Shown: positions 1-7,747 of the stretch, one piece after another
Numbering within the stretch: position 1 is the stretch's first letter
How the letters are laid out: every line of letters starts with the position of its first letter
Assembly: GCA_021775555.1 (NCBI GenBank)
Contig: JAJFHP010000023.1
Coordinates: 124,001 to 188,000, forward strand
DNA: 64,000 nucleotides
Reading direction: 5' to 3'
From: Hyphomicrobiales bacterium
GTDB taxonomy: Bacteria; Pseudomonadota; Alphaproteobacteria; Rhizobiales; Methyloligellaceae
Translations under genes and position numbers: made by a program
Notes under the pieces: model-generated
The model's database searches: none
The model's input: the letters and a program-made list of their open reading frames with translations, nothing else
Told to the model about the DNA's origin: nothing

Positions 1-452
1 CCCCCGGAGTAACCTGAGACAGCATTGATTGTTGCCGGCCAGTCGGGCGCAATGATCCCGCCCTTTATAAGCGGATGGAGGATGGCGACCGAGGAAATGG
101 CGTAGCATCCAGGATTGCTGACACGTTTTGCTTTTGCGATTAAATCGCGCTGACCTGCGTCAAATTCAGGGAAGCCATAGACCCAGCCTTCAGCCGTACG
201 GTGCGCGGTCGAAGGGTCGATCACACGTGTTTCCGGATTGTCGATAAGAGCAACAGCCTCACGGGCGGCATCATCCGGCAGGCACAGGATCGCCAGGTCG
301 GCAGCATTCAGAATGTCACGCTTTATTTCCGGATTTTTGCGATCACTCTCCGCCAGCTGCAGCAGCTCAATATCGTTTCGGCTCTCCAGCCGCGCCTTGA
401 TCTGCAAGCCCGTGGTTCCAACTTCGCCATCTATGAACACTTTCGAGGTCAT
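1..452 (-). CDS. argC: N-acetyl-gamma-glutamyl-phosphate reductase, 5' part only
   Basis: The gene runs off the left edge; about 150 N-terminal residues are present. ArgC reduces N-acetylglutamyl phosphate to the semialdehyde with NADPH in arginine synthesis. The N-terminus has the dinucleotide-binding start FIDGEVGTTGLQI, which with the compact N-terminal domain marks the short type-2 ArgC family. The catalytic cysteine is in NPGCYA (about residue 116), and NAVSGYSG is the last conserved block visible. The ATG at 452 is preceded by AGG about 6 bases upstream. It lies downstream of rpsI on the same strand, but a strong terminator separates them, so it probably has its own promoter within 453-545. 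Confidence 0.93.
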   Translation of the reverse strand, partial: MTSKVFIDGEVGTTGLQIKARLESRNDIELLQLAESDRKNPEIKRDILNAADLAILCLPDDAAREAVALIDNPETRVIDPSTAHRTAEGWVYGFPEFDAGQRDLIAKAKRVSNPGCYAISSVAILHPLIKGGIIAPDWPATINAVSGYSG

Positions 453-481
453 TTTGAACCTATTGTAGTTCCTGATTGATC

Positions 482-517
482 AAAAAAAATCGGGCGCCTC
501 ACCCGGAGACGCCCGAT
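482..517 (-). terminator. Rho-independent terminator of rplM-rpsI
   Basis: On the minus strand the 8-bp arms ATCGGGCG and CGCCCGAT (510-517 with 489-496) enclose a loop that can pair further (CTC with GAG), and a run of eight T follows. It begins about 28 bases after the rpsI stop codon, as expected for the end of the ribosomal protein transcript. Confidence 0.88.
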
Positions 518-545
518 CATACATTCGAACCTATATCCGGAAAGG

Positions 546-1043
546 TTAGCGTTTTGAGAACTGGAAGCTTCGGCGGGCTTTGGCCTTGCCGTACTTCTTG
601 CGTTCAACCACGCGCGAATCACGAGTCAGGAATCCGCCTTTCTTGAGGACGCCCCTGAGCTCTGGCTCATAATGGGTAAGCGCTTTCGAGATGCCGTGAC
701 GCACGGCACCCGCCTGCCCCGAAAGTCCACCACCGCGAACGGTACAATTGATATCAAACTGATCCGCGCGCTCGGCCGCGTTGATCGGTTGATTCAGTAT
801 CATCTGCAGCACGGGGCGTGCAAAATATTCTACATAGTCCTTGCCATTTACGACAATCTTACCCGCACCCGGCTTGACCCAAACGCGGGCGACCGCGTCC
901 TTTCGCTTGCCGGTGGCGTAGGCGCGGCCCTGGGCATCAAGTTTTTGCTCGTATACGGGTGCTGTCTCAACGGGTGTGTCCTCGACACTCTGACCGGTCA
1001 GCTCGCCGAGGTCCTCAAGGGTTTTTACCTCTTCTTCAGCCAT
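546..1043 (-). CDS. rpsI: 30S ribosomal protein S9
   Basis: 165 residues. Residues from about 38 onward are the S9 core ([14 protein letters not shown], then [19 protein letters not shown]). The C-terminal tail [11 protein letters not shown] is the basic extension that reaches the ribosomal P-site tRNA. An acidic N-terminal extension of about 35 residues precedes the core, a feature common in alphaproteobacterial S9. It follows rplM by 5 bases in the usual L13-S9 pair and is closed by the terminator at 482-517. Confidence 0.98.
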   Translation of the reverse strand: MAEEEVKTLEDLGELTGQSVEDTPVETAPVYEQKLDAQGRAYATGKRKDAVARVWVKPGAGKIVVNGKDYVEYFARPVLQMILNQPINAAERADQFDINCTVRGGGLSGQAGAVRHGISKALTHYEPELRGVLKKGGFLTRDSRVVERKKYGKAKARRSFQFSKR

Positions 1044-1048
1044 GGCGA

Positions 1049-1513
1049 TTACGCGCTCCTCTGGTTCTTGGTGTTCAGTTTGGCGACATCGAGCGCCTGG
1101 GGGTCTTGGGCCTCATGTGGATGCTCAGCCCCGGTGTAAACACGCAAATTGCTGAACTGCTTGCGCCCCAAGGGACCGCTCGGAAGCATACGTTCGACAG
1201 CTTTCAGGAGTACGCGTTCAGGGTGTTTTCCCTCAAGAATCTGCCCAGCCTTCGTGCTCTTGATGCCGCCGGGATAACCCGTGTGGCGGTAATAGATCTT
1301 GTCGGCCTTTTTCTTGCCGGTGAGTGCCACTTTGTCCGCATTCACGACCACCACGTGATCGCCGCAATCGGTGTGGGGTGTGAAGATCGGCTTGTGTTTG
1401 CCGCGCAGCCGTGTGGCTATCAGCGACGCAAGACGACCGAGGACCAGATCGCTTGCATCGATCAAAATCCACTGCTTTTCGACTTCAGAAGCCTTTGCCG
1501 AATAGGTTTTCAT
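1049..1513 (-). CDS. rplM: 50S ribosomal protein L13
   Basis: 154 residues, full length. It begins [15 protein letters not shown] and carries the L13 core ([12 protein letters not shown], then [22 protein letters not shown] and [11 protein letters not shown]). L13 is an early-assembly protein of the large subunit. It is the promoter-proximal gene of the rplM-rpsI pair; a candidate promoter lies at 1606-1634. Confidence 0.98.
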   Translation of the reverse strand: MKTYSAKASEVEKQWILIDASDLVLGRLASLIATRLRGKHKPIFTPHTDCGDHVVVVNADKVALTGKKKADKIYYRHTGYPGGIKSTKAGQILEGKHPERVLLKAVERMLPSGPLGRKQFSNLRVYTGAEHPHEAQDPQALDVAKLNTKNQRSA

Positions 1514-1605
1514 TGCTCAGTTCCTAATACAGTGTTGGTGGCGTAATGATCGTCTGTGGCCGCCAGAGGTGTCCCGCACTCTTCATTCGGGGGGTTGGAT
1601 GGCGC

Positions 1606-1634
1606 TTTTTATGTTGATCCCGAGCTTCAGTCAA
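1606..1634 (-). promoter_or_regulatory. Candidate sigma-70 promoter of rplM-rpsI
   Basis: Read on the minus strand, TTGACT (1634-1629) is followed after exactly 17 bases by TAAAAA (1611-1606). It lies about 95 bases upstream of the rplM ATG in a 291-base intergenic region. The -35 is near consensus and the -10 is weaker. I see no other conserved element in the rest of 1514-1804. Confidence 0.4.
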
Positions 1635-1804
1635 CACTTCATTCTTAAAAAACCACTTAATTACAACCGTTTATAGGTGCGGTAATATGTTACCTAATGC
1701 ATGTCTCTGTGTGCTGAGTAACCCTTTCAAGGCCGTGGACTCTGGCCATGCTTCAAGTATGGTAAGCCCCTGAATAGGCAAGCTATCCAAAGGTAAGAGT
1801 TACA

Positions 1805-2632
1805 ATGACGCTTACGACAATCAGTGCCGGGACGGAAAACAATGAGGGCGTTCTACTGCGCGAAGACCGTGGTCCCATAGCGCTTCTGACGCTTAATCGG
1901 CCGGAAATGCGCAACAGCCTGTCGGAAGAATTGCTGGAAGTACTCCAGACCCAGATTGACGATATTTCAGTTTCATCCGCCATCAAGGCCGCAGTGATCA
2001 ACGCTAATGGTCAAATTTACTCTTCCGGTCACGATATCAGGGAAATGAAAAGTCACAGGAACGATGCGGATGGCGGTTTGGGTTTTTATGAAAAAATTTT
2101 CAAACTGTCCTCCAAACTCATGACGTCAATTGTACGATGTCCGAAGCCCGTTATTGCCGCTGTCACTGGTACAGCGACCGCGGCAGGCTCTCAACTTGTC
2201 GCATCCTGTGACCTGGCGGTCGCGGGAACAGATTCACAGTTCTGCACGCCTGGCGTCCATATCGGGCTTTTCTGTTCGACTCCCATGGTTGCCTTGAGCC
2301 GTAATGTCGGGCGTAAACGCGCAATGGAAATGCTGTTACTCGGTGAGATGATTGATGCAGATGACGCCGCCGCTTACGGACTTATCAATCGGGTCGTAGC
2401 GCCACAAAAAGTCCTTATGGAAGCATTAGCCATGGCGGAGAAGATCGCAGAAAAATCATCAACCACAATAGCGATCGGCAAGTCGACCTTCTATCGACAG
2501 GTTGAAGAGCCTCTCGGCGAGGCTTACGACACTGCCGCTGAAGCCATGGCCGCAAATATGATGATTGCCGATGCTGAAGAAGGGCTTGATGCATTTCTCG
2601 AAAAGCGCACACCTGAGTGGCGAGATGCGTAA
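1805..2632 (+). CDS. Crotonase-fold protein, ECHDC3-like, lacking both catalytic glutamates
   Basis: 275 residues with the enoyl-CoA hydratase/isomerase fold: LLTLNRPEMRNSLS near residue 28, the CoA/oxyanion-hole segment SSGHDIREM near 73-81, and TATAAGSQLVASCDLA near 123-138. The block PGVHIGLFCSTPMVALSR is characteristic of the ECHDC3 subgroup. Relative to rat crotonase, Glu144 aligns with Gln130 and Glu164 with Gly150, so ordinary hydratase chemistry is doubtful. It heads a plus-strand run with a CoA-binding protein 21 bases downstream. The physiological substrate cannot be told from sequence. Confidence 0.88.
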   Translation: MTLTTISAGTENNEGVLLREDRGPIALLTLNRPEMRNSLSEELLEVLQTQIDDISVSSAIKAAVINANGQIYSSGHDIREMKSHRNDADGGLGFYEKIFKLSSKLMTSIVRCPKPVIAAVTGTATAAGSQLVASCDLAVAGTDSQFCTPGVHIGLFCSTPMVALSRNVGRKRAMEMLLLGEMIDADDAAAYGLINRVVAPQKVLMEALAMAEKIAEKSSTTIAIGKSTFYRQVEEPLGEAYDTAAEAMAANMMIADAEEGLDAFLEKRTPEWRDA

Positions 2633-2653
2633 CGAGAGCAACAGATCCTATAG

Positions 2654-3172
2654 ATGAACCACGACAGCTACACAGATGACTATATTCATAAAATCCTGAA
2701 CGCCAATCGCAGTTTTGCCATTGTCGGTGCCAGCGCCAACACGGTTCGCCCCAGTTATTTTGTTTTGAAATACCTGCTGGCGAAGGAATTCAGGGTTGTG
2801 CCGGTAAACCCCGGATTGGCTGGCAAGGAGCTTCTGGGCCAGAAGGTTTATGGTGCGCTCAATGACATTCCTGAACCTATCGACATTGTAGATATTTTCC
2901 GCAATTCGGAGGCAGCTCTGGAGATAACAAGAGAGGCTATCGAGATTGGTGCAAAGGTAATTTGGATGCAACTTGGGGTGCGCAACGATGAAGCAGCGCG
3001 GCTTGCGGAAACCGCGGGCCTGCAGGTCGTTATGAACCGTTGCCCCAAGATTGAGTACGCCAGATTATCAGGTGAAATCGGTTGGGCCGGTGTCAATTCA
3101 CGTGCAATATCCAGCTCACGGCCAAAGCTAGGGCCTCGGGGCGTGCAACATCGTATCTTGCGTGAAAGCTGA
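2654..3172 (+). CDS. CoA-binding domain protein (YccU-like)
   Basis: 172 residues, a single Rossmann-like CoA-binding domain of the succinyl-CoA-synthetase-alpha type. FAIVGASANTVRPSY near residue 22 is the nucleotide loop, followed by VVPVNPGLAGKELLG, DIVDIFRNSE and VIWMQLGV; NRCPKIEYARL is the conserved C-terminal cysteine motif of the family. No catalytic function is established for these small proteins. It sits in a run toward metY, an association common in alphaproteobacteria. Confidence 0.9.
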   Translation: MNHDSYTDDYIHKILNANRSFAIVGASANTVRPSYFVLKYLLAKEFRVVPVNPGLAGKELLGQKVYGALNDIPEPIDIVDIFRNSEAALEITREAIEIGAKVIWMQLGVRNDEAARLAETAGLQVVMNRCPKIEYARLSGEIGWAGVNSRAISSSRPKLGPRGVQHRILRES

Positions 3173-3208
3173 TGAATTTGAACCGAATTGGGAGCAGGTG
3201 AGAACGAC

Positions 3209-3847
3209 ATGGATCAGTTGAGCAACTATTTGCCCGGAATCCTCATAGCCTACGGGGCTTTTATGCTCGGCATATTCAGCCCCGGACCAAACATTCTATC
3301 GATTATTGGCACTTCCATGGGTGTCGGACGCGGATCGGGCAAGGCACTCGCCATGGGCATAGCGAGCGGGTCATTCTTGTGGGGCTTACTGACGTTGTTC
3401 GGCCTGACGACGCTATTGACGCTTTATGCGCAGGTCATGATTGCTATTAAAATTATTGGCGCTGCCTATCTTCTTTGGCTGGCGTTCAAGGCGTTTCGCT
3501 CCGCCGCCTCGGCCAATGAGATGGCCATCAAACAGCTGAATGTATCAGGAGGTGCCTGGGTCTACTATCGCCGCGGCCTTCTTATACAGATGACCAATCC
3601 AAAAGCTGCGTTGACGTGGATAGCCATTATGTCACTTGGTGTGGATGCCAGTGCGCCACTCTGGGTAGGTGCGTCTATCGTTGCGGGAACAACAATTATC
3701 TCGGTGATAGGGCATCTCGTTTATGCGTTAGCATTTTCAACTATGCCAATGGTGGCGGCCTATCGTCGTGCACGGCGCTGGATTGAAATCGGCCTCGGAA
3801 CGTTTTTCTGCTTCGCAAGTTACAAGCTGCTAACCGCTAAAACATGA
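3209..3847 (+). CDS. LysE/RhtB family amino-acid exporter
   Basis: 212 residues, predicted inner-membrane protein with about six hydrophobic segments. The N-terminal FSPGPNILSIIGTSMGVGRGSG and the central MTNPKAALTW are LysE-superfamily signatures. Members export lysine, homoserine, threonine, cysteine-related or other small amino acids. The neighbour is O-acetylhomoserine sulfhydrylase, so homoserine- or cysteine-related efflux is a reasonable guess but unproven. The ATG at 3209 is chosen because GGAGCAGGTGAG lies 7-18 bases upstream; a longer TTG-initiated reading from 3188 is less likely. Confidence 0.88.
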   Translation: MDQLSNYLPGILIAYGAFMLGIFSPGPNILSIIGTSMGVGRGSGKALAMGIASGSFLWGLLTLFGLTTLLTLYAQVMIAIKIIGAAYLLWLAFKAFRSAASANEMAIKQLNVSGGAWVYYRRGLLIQMTNPKAALTWIAIMSLGVDASAPLWVGASIVAGTTIISVIGHLVYALAFSTMPMVAAYRRARRWIEIGLGTFFCFASYKLLTAKT

Positions 3848-3887
3848 CCGACATGAAGGCAAAGAATTACCAAGAAAGGATGCTTCC

Positions 3888-5177
3888 ATGAGTGAAGATA
3901 AACCCCCGGCCTTCAACACGCTTGCCGTTCATGCCGGCGCACAACCTGATCCCGCGACAGGCGCGCGCGCCACACCGATATATCAAACCTCATCTTTCGT
4001 GTTTGATGACGCCGACCATGCGGCCTCTTTGTTCGCCCTGGAGTCTTTCGGAAATATCTATACCCGTATCATGAACCCGACACAGGCTGTGCTTGAAGAG
4101 CGTGTTGCCGCCCTTGATGGTGCAACAGCTGCTCTCGCCGTCGCCTCGGGTCACGCCGCCCAGCATCTGGTTTTTCATACCCTTCTGGAGCCTGGAGACA
4201 AATTCATAGCCGGTCGCCAGCTCTATGGCGGGTCTATCAATCAGTTCAATCACTCTTTCAAGAAATTCGGCTGGGACGTGGTTTGGGCTGACTCCAGCAA
4301 GCCGGAAGAATTTGAAGCGGCGATCGACGATAAGGTCAAGGCGATCTTCGTCGAAACCCTGGCCAATCCCGGGGGCGTTGTCATCGACATCGAGGCTATT
4401 TCAAAAATAGCCAAAAAGGCCGGCATTCCCCTGATTGTCGACAACACCCTGGCGACGCCCTATTTGTGGCAGCCGATCGAACATGGTGCGGATATTATCG
4501 TCTATTCATTGACCAAGTTTATGGGTGGCCAGGGCAACTCAATCGGCGGAGTGATTGTTGATTGCGGCACCTTCGACTGGATGGCGAGTGATAAATATCC
4601 CACCCTTTCAGAAAGTTGTGCCAGCTATAACGGGATCAAACTTGCAGAGACGTTTGGGAATTTCGCTTTCGCAATCGCCTGCCGGGTGTTGAGCCTGCGC
4701 GACCTGGGTCCGTGCATCTCACCCTTTAACGCGTTCCTGATCCTGAACGGTATTGAGACACTGCCCCTGCGCATGCAACGCCATTGTGACAACGCACTGG
4801 CTGTCGCGGAATGGTTGGAGAAACACGATCTGGTGGCGTGGGTCAGTTACGCCGGACTAGATTGCAGCCCTTATAATAAGCTGGCCAGGAAATATGTGCC
4901 TAAGGGCGCTGGTGCCGTTCTCACCTTCGGGCTCAAGGGCGGCTATGATGCAGGCGTAGGCTTGGTGAGCAACGTCAAACTGTTTAGCCACTTGGCCAAC
5001 ATCGGTGATACCAAGAGCCTTATTATCCACCCAGCTTCAACCACTCACAGCCAATTGACACCCGATGAAAGGGCCGCTGCCGGCGCGGGAGATGATGTGG
5101 TACGGCTTTCAATCGGCATTGAGGATGCCGGCGATATCATTGCTGATCTGGAGCAGGCACTGGCACAAGCTGGCTGA
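3888..5177 (+). CDS. metY: O-acetylhomoserine aminocarboxypropyltransferase (sulfhydrylase)
   Basis: 429 residues, a cytosolic PLP enzyme of the Cys/Met metabolism family. It makes homocysteine from O-acetylhomoserine and sulfide. Motifs are TLAVHAGAQPDP at the N-terminus, YTRIMNPTQAVLEERVA near 58-73, VDNTLATPYL near 184-193, and the PLP-binding lysine in YSLTKFMGGQG (Lys210). ASTTHSQL near the C-terminus supports the sulfhydrylase subgroup. An AAGGA motif precedes the ATG. Its last 41 bases overlap the 3' end of ctaA on the other strand. I see no SAM riboswitch in the 40-base leader. Confidence 0.95.
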   Translation: MSEDKPPAFNTLAVHAGAQPDPATGARATPIYQTSSFVFDDADHAASLFALESFGNIYTRIMNPTQAVLEERVAALDGATAALAVASGHAAQHLVFHTLLEPGDKFIAGRQLYGGSINQFNHSFKKFGWDVVWADSSKPEEFEAAIDDKVKAIFVETLANPGGVVIDIEAISKIAKKAGIPLIVDNTLATPYLWQPIEHGADIIVYSLTKFMGGQGNSIGGVIVDCGTFDWMASDKYPTLSESCASYNGIKLAETFGNFAFAIACRVLSLRDLGPCISPFNAFLILNGIETLPLRMQRHCDNALAVAEWLEKHDLVAWVSYAGLDCSPYNKLARKYVPKGAGAVLTFGLKGGYDAGVGLVSNVKLFSHLANIGDTKSLIIHPASTTHSQLTPDERAAAGAGDDVVRLSIGIEDAGDIIADLEQALAQAG

Positions 5178-6204
5178 GGTGCCATAAGCCGATGGAGAAC
5201 ACCAGAATGGCCATCGCCTGATGGGCCAGGCCAAGTTCAATCGGCACTTTTGCCAGCAGTGTGGCGATACCGAGCACAAGCTGAAGCAATATGCTTCCAA
5301 AGAGCATGCTGGCACCCAGCGTGACAGGCCCAGTTCCTGTGCTCTTGGCTGCAACCGCCACATGGACAAACGCCCAGACCAGGATGACATAGGCCAGCAC
5401 CCGGTGGTTGAACTGGACCGTGAGTGCATTCTCAAACAGGTTGAGATACCAGGGTGACATCGCGTCGAGACCTTTTGGTATCAACGCACCATCCATGAGC
5501 GGCCAGGTGTTATAGCCCTGCCCTGCATCCAGACCGGCAACAAAAGCCCCAAGGGATATCTGGAGAAACAAACCAGCGACAAGCGCCATTGCCGACGTCT
5601 TGAAGCCAGTACTGCTTTGCTTGGTTTGCCCTGGCCCCGGCCGCAACCTGAGGGCGACCCAGAAAATGTATGCAAAAATAAGAACAGCTGCGCATAAATG
5701 CGCGGCGAGCCGGTACTGGCTGACATCAACGCGCTCAACAAGTCCGCTCATGACCATGTACCAGCCAAGGGCGCCCTGCAGACCGCCGAGCAGGAACATG
5801 ACAATCAGTTTGGGCCAGAGCTCTTTACTGATTTTCCCTGTGAACCAGAAAATAAGGAACGGAATCAGAAAGGCAAACCCGATTATCCTTCCCAAAAACC
5901 TGTGACCCCACTCCCACCAGTAGATGGTCTTGAAATCTTCCTGGCTCATGCCTTTGTTGACGAGTTCATATTCAGGGATTTGGCGGTATTTCGTGAAGGC
6001 TTCCTGCCACGCACCCTCACCCAGCGGCGGTATGATTCCAAGAATGGGCTTCCACTCGGTAATCGAGAGGCCAGAATCAGTGAGCCGTGTGGCGCCGCCG
6101 ACGATAATCATGACGAAGATCAGCGAGCACAGGCAGAACAACCATGCACGTACCGCAGCACCGTCTTTACCGGCACTTTTTTTTGAGTAGGCACTCATCG
6201 CCAT
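5137..6204 (-). CDS. ctaA: Haem A synthase (CtaA/COX15)
   Basis: About 355 residues with eight predicted membrane helices. It oxidises the C8 methyl of haem O to give haem A for cytochrome aa3 oxidase. Haem-ligand histidines appear in WWEWGHRFLGR, RLAAHLCAAV, VQFNHRVLAYV and LAHQAMAILV. GGATRLTDSGLSITEWKP is the family's conserved first-helix segment. An upstream in-frame ATG at 6261 exists, but GGAGAAGG sits just before ATGGCGATG at 6204/6198, so I start there. The 3' end overlaps metY by 41 bases in convergent orientation. Confidence 0.95.
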   Translation of the reverse strand: MAMSAYSKKSAGKDGAAVRAWLFCLCSLIFVMIIVGGATRLTDSGLSITEWKPILGIIPPLGEGAWQEAFTKYRQIPEYELVNKGMSQEDFKTIYWWEWGHRFLGRIIGFAFLIPFLIFWFTGKISKELWPKLIVMFLLGGLQGALGWYMVMSGLVERVDVSQYRLAAHLCAAVLIFAYIFWVALRLRPGPGQTKQSSTGFKTSAMALVAGLFLQISLGAFVAGLDAGQGYNTWPLMDGALIPKGLDAMSPWYLNLFENALTVQFNHRVLAYVILVWAFVHVAVAAKSTGTGPVTLGASMLFGSILLQLVLGIATLLAKVPIELGLAHQAMAILVFSIGLWHLSQLVPVPAPDQQ

Positions 6205-6305
6205 TCCTTCTCCATGAGACATATGTGATGAGCAAATGCCTTGCCCCAGATCCCGGGACAATTATGCATCTTGCCGCATATCCCAGTCCTGCTAGGTATT
6301 AAAGC

Positions 6306-6515
6306 ATGACCATGCGGACCCGAAAATTTATTGGCGCTATTACACTGCTGGTTTACCTGGTGACTTATTCAATAATCGCGATGGCATTTGGCGCATCACA
6401 GATTGTGGGTGGATCCAATTTAATCCAAGTTCTCTACTTTCTTGCAGCCGGATTAGTTTGGATTATTCCTGCTGGGCTGTTGATCCGCTGGATGCAACGG
6501 CCAGATCCATCCTAG
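6306..6515 (+). CDS. DUF2842 small membrane protein
   Basis: 69 residues, or 67 if translation begins at the second ATG (6312). It has two hydrophobic helices (about residues 10-31 and 38-61), ending LIRWMQRPDPS. The pattern LYFLAAGLVWIIPAGLLIRWM is the DUF2842 signature of alphaproteobacteria. Function is unknown. It is transcribed divergently from ctaA. Confidence 0.82.
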   Translation: MTMRTRKFIGAITLLVYLVTYSIIAMAFGASQIVGGSNLIQVLYFLAAGLVWIIPAGLLIRWMQRPDPS

Positions 6516-6530
6516 ACTCAGATGCTTCCC

Positions 6531-7586
6531 TCAGGCTGCGTCAACGCGGCGGAATCTGTTCCAAATCGCAAAGGGCGCGCCGGTCATATAGAGCCGGGTG
6601 AACACGGATGATTGATAATCCCCGTTTAGCGAGACCCTGGGCAGTGCGGTCAGGTGGTCTGCATGATCGGGGAAGATGACCCCCTTGCGCGTCGTCACTG
6701 CCGTCTTGAAACCGATATCTTGGGCAATGCTGAATTCACGCGGACCGGCGCTTTCGGGGTTCCCGTATGGGTAGCTGAAATGTTCAGGCCAGACTCCGAG
6801 TTCTTCTTTGATCCTGTCTGCTCCGCGTTTCATTTCATCACGAGCACGATCTTCAGGCAGTTTTGCCAACGCAGGGTGCGCCATCGTATGCGCTCCAATT
6901 GTCACGAGTGGATCAGAGGCAAGTGTTCTTATTTCATCCCACGTCATGATCAGATCACGGCATTGCTCTTCCATGTTCACGCCATGGGCTTGGCACAAGC
7001 GAGATACCGTTTCTCGCTGGGTATCGGCATTCTGGTCACGCAGGTGAAAATAGATATGTTCGAAAGCCGCCGTTTTTTCTTCATCGGTAGCGGTGGGGAG
7101 TTGTGTGGTCCCGGTCTGAGAGGAAAAAGTAATTTCAGAGCTTGAGGCAATCACCTCTTCAAGTGCGAACCACCACAACTCACCCTTACCTTCTGGAAAA
7201 TCCGAGGGCACGTAAATTGTGAAGGGAGCGCCGTATTTCCGGAATACGGGATAGGCATATTCCAAATTATCCCTGTAGCCATCATCAAGCGTAAAGCAAG
7301 CAAAGCGATTTGAGGAAACGCCGCATTGGATACGTGCATGGGCTTCATCAAGGGAAATGATATCCAGCCCTGCCTCTTTAACGTCGCTGAGGACCGCATC
7401 GAGATATTCAGGCGTCACCATCAACCCACGGTTTGGGGAGTATCCTCCCTGCTTGAGGGGAGACACTTGGTGCAGCATGAAAATCAGGCCCATTCCTTCA
7501 GCAAAAGGCGCGAGGAGCCGGTGTACGCCCGAATAGTATAGCGCCTTCATGCCCGGTTTCAGAATATCAGCCGGTAAGCCCGTCAT
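6531..7586 (-). CDS. Polysaccharide deacetylase (NodB-type, CE4)
   Basis: 351 residues from the ATG at 7586 (MTGLPADILK); an in-frame ATG at 7604 is an alternative. The CE4 motifs are intact: FTLDDGYRDN (metal/base aspartates, motif 1), IGAHTMAHP (HxxxH metal site, motif 2) and SYPYGNPES (motif 3). Such enzymes remove N- or O-acetyl groups from sugar polymers. No obvious signal peptide is seen, suggesting action on lipid-linked or cytoplasmic intermediates, or non-classical topology. It is the left border of the exopolysaccharide locus and divergent from the CelD-like gene. Confidence 0.9.
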   Translation of the reverse strand: MTGLPADILKPGMKALYYSGVHRLLAPFAEGMGLIFMLHQVSPLKQGGYSPNRGLMVTPEYLDAVLSDVKEAGLDIISLDEAHARIQCGVSSNRFACFTLDDGYRDNLEYAYPVFRKYGAPFTIYVPSDFPEGKGELWWFALEEVIASSSEITFSSQTGTTQLPTATDEEKTAAFEHIYFHLRDQNADTQRETVSRLCQAHGVNMEEQCRDLIMTWDEIRTLASDPLVTIGAHTMAHPALAKLPEDRARDEMKRGADRIKEELGVWPEHFSYPYGNPESAGPREFSIAQDIGFKTAVTTRKGVIFPDHADHLTALPRVSLNGDYQSSVFTRLYMTGAPFAIWNRFRRVDAA

Positions 7587-7652
7587 CGTATCCACTCGCC
7601 TCATTTCCAATTGCAACCCCAAGTTAACGAGTTGCCGCTAGCTTCAGTGCGT

Positions 7653-7715
7653 TCCTGCCAACTATCTCAGGCTTTCATTGAGAAAGCCTTGATCAGTTCC
7701 TTTTTTTTGGCAGGA
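7653..7715. promoter_or_regulatory. Nested inverted repeat ahead of the CelD-like gene
   Basis: An outer 9-bp repeat TCCTGCCAA (7653-7661) / TTGGCAGGA (7707-7715) encloses an inner perfect 8-bp hairpin AGGCTTTC (7669-7676) / GAAAGCCT (7682-7689). The inner stem extends by ATC/GAT (7664-7666/7691-7693) across a small internal loop. A run of eight T (7701-7708) follows the inner hairpin. It lies in the 161-base divergent promoter region, 33 bases before the GTG at 7748. It could be a leader/attenuator or a protein operator. Confidence 0.55.
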
Positions 7716-7747
7716 GGCCACGCGTTTGTATTGCGTAGGAGTGGGCA

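Noticed and set aside
672-1546. Plus-strand open frames of 155 and 195 codons over rpsI and rplM
   Set aside because: They are antisense to conserved ribosomal protein genes and show no family resemblance.
1646-1663. TTAA-N8-TTAA as a CtrA site near rplM
   Set aside because: Spacing is 8, not 7, and the region is AT-rich by itself.
3848-3887. Possible SAM riboswitch before metY
   Set aside because: The 40-base gap is too short and shows no conserved riboswitch core.
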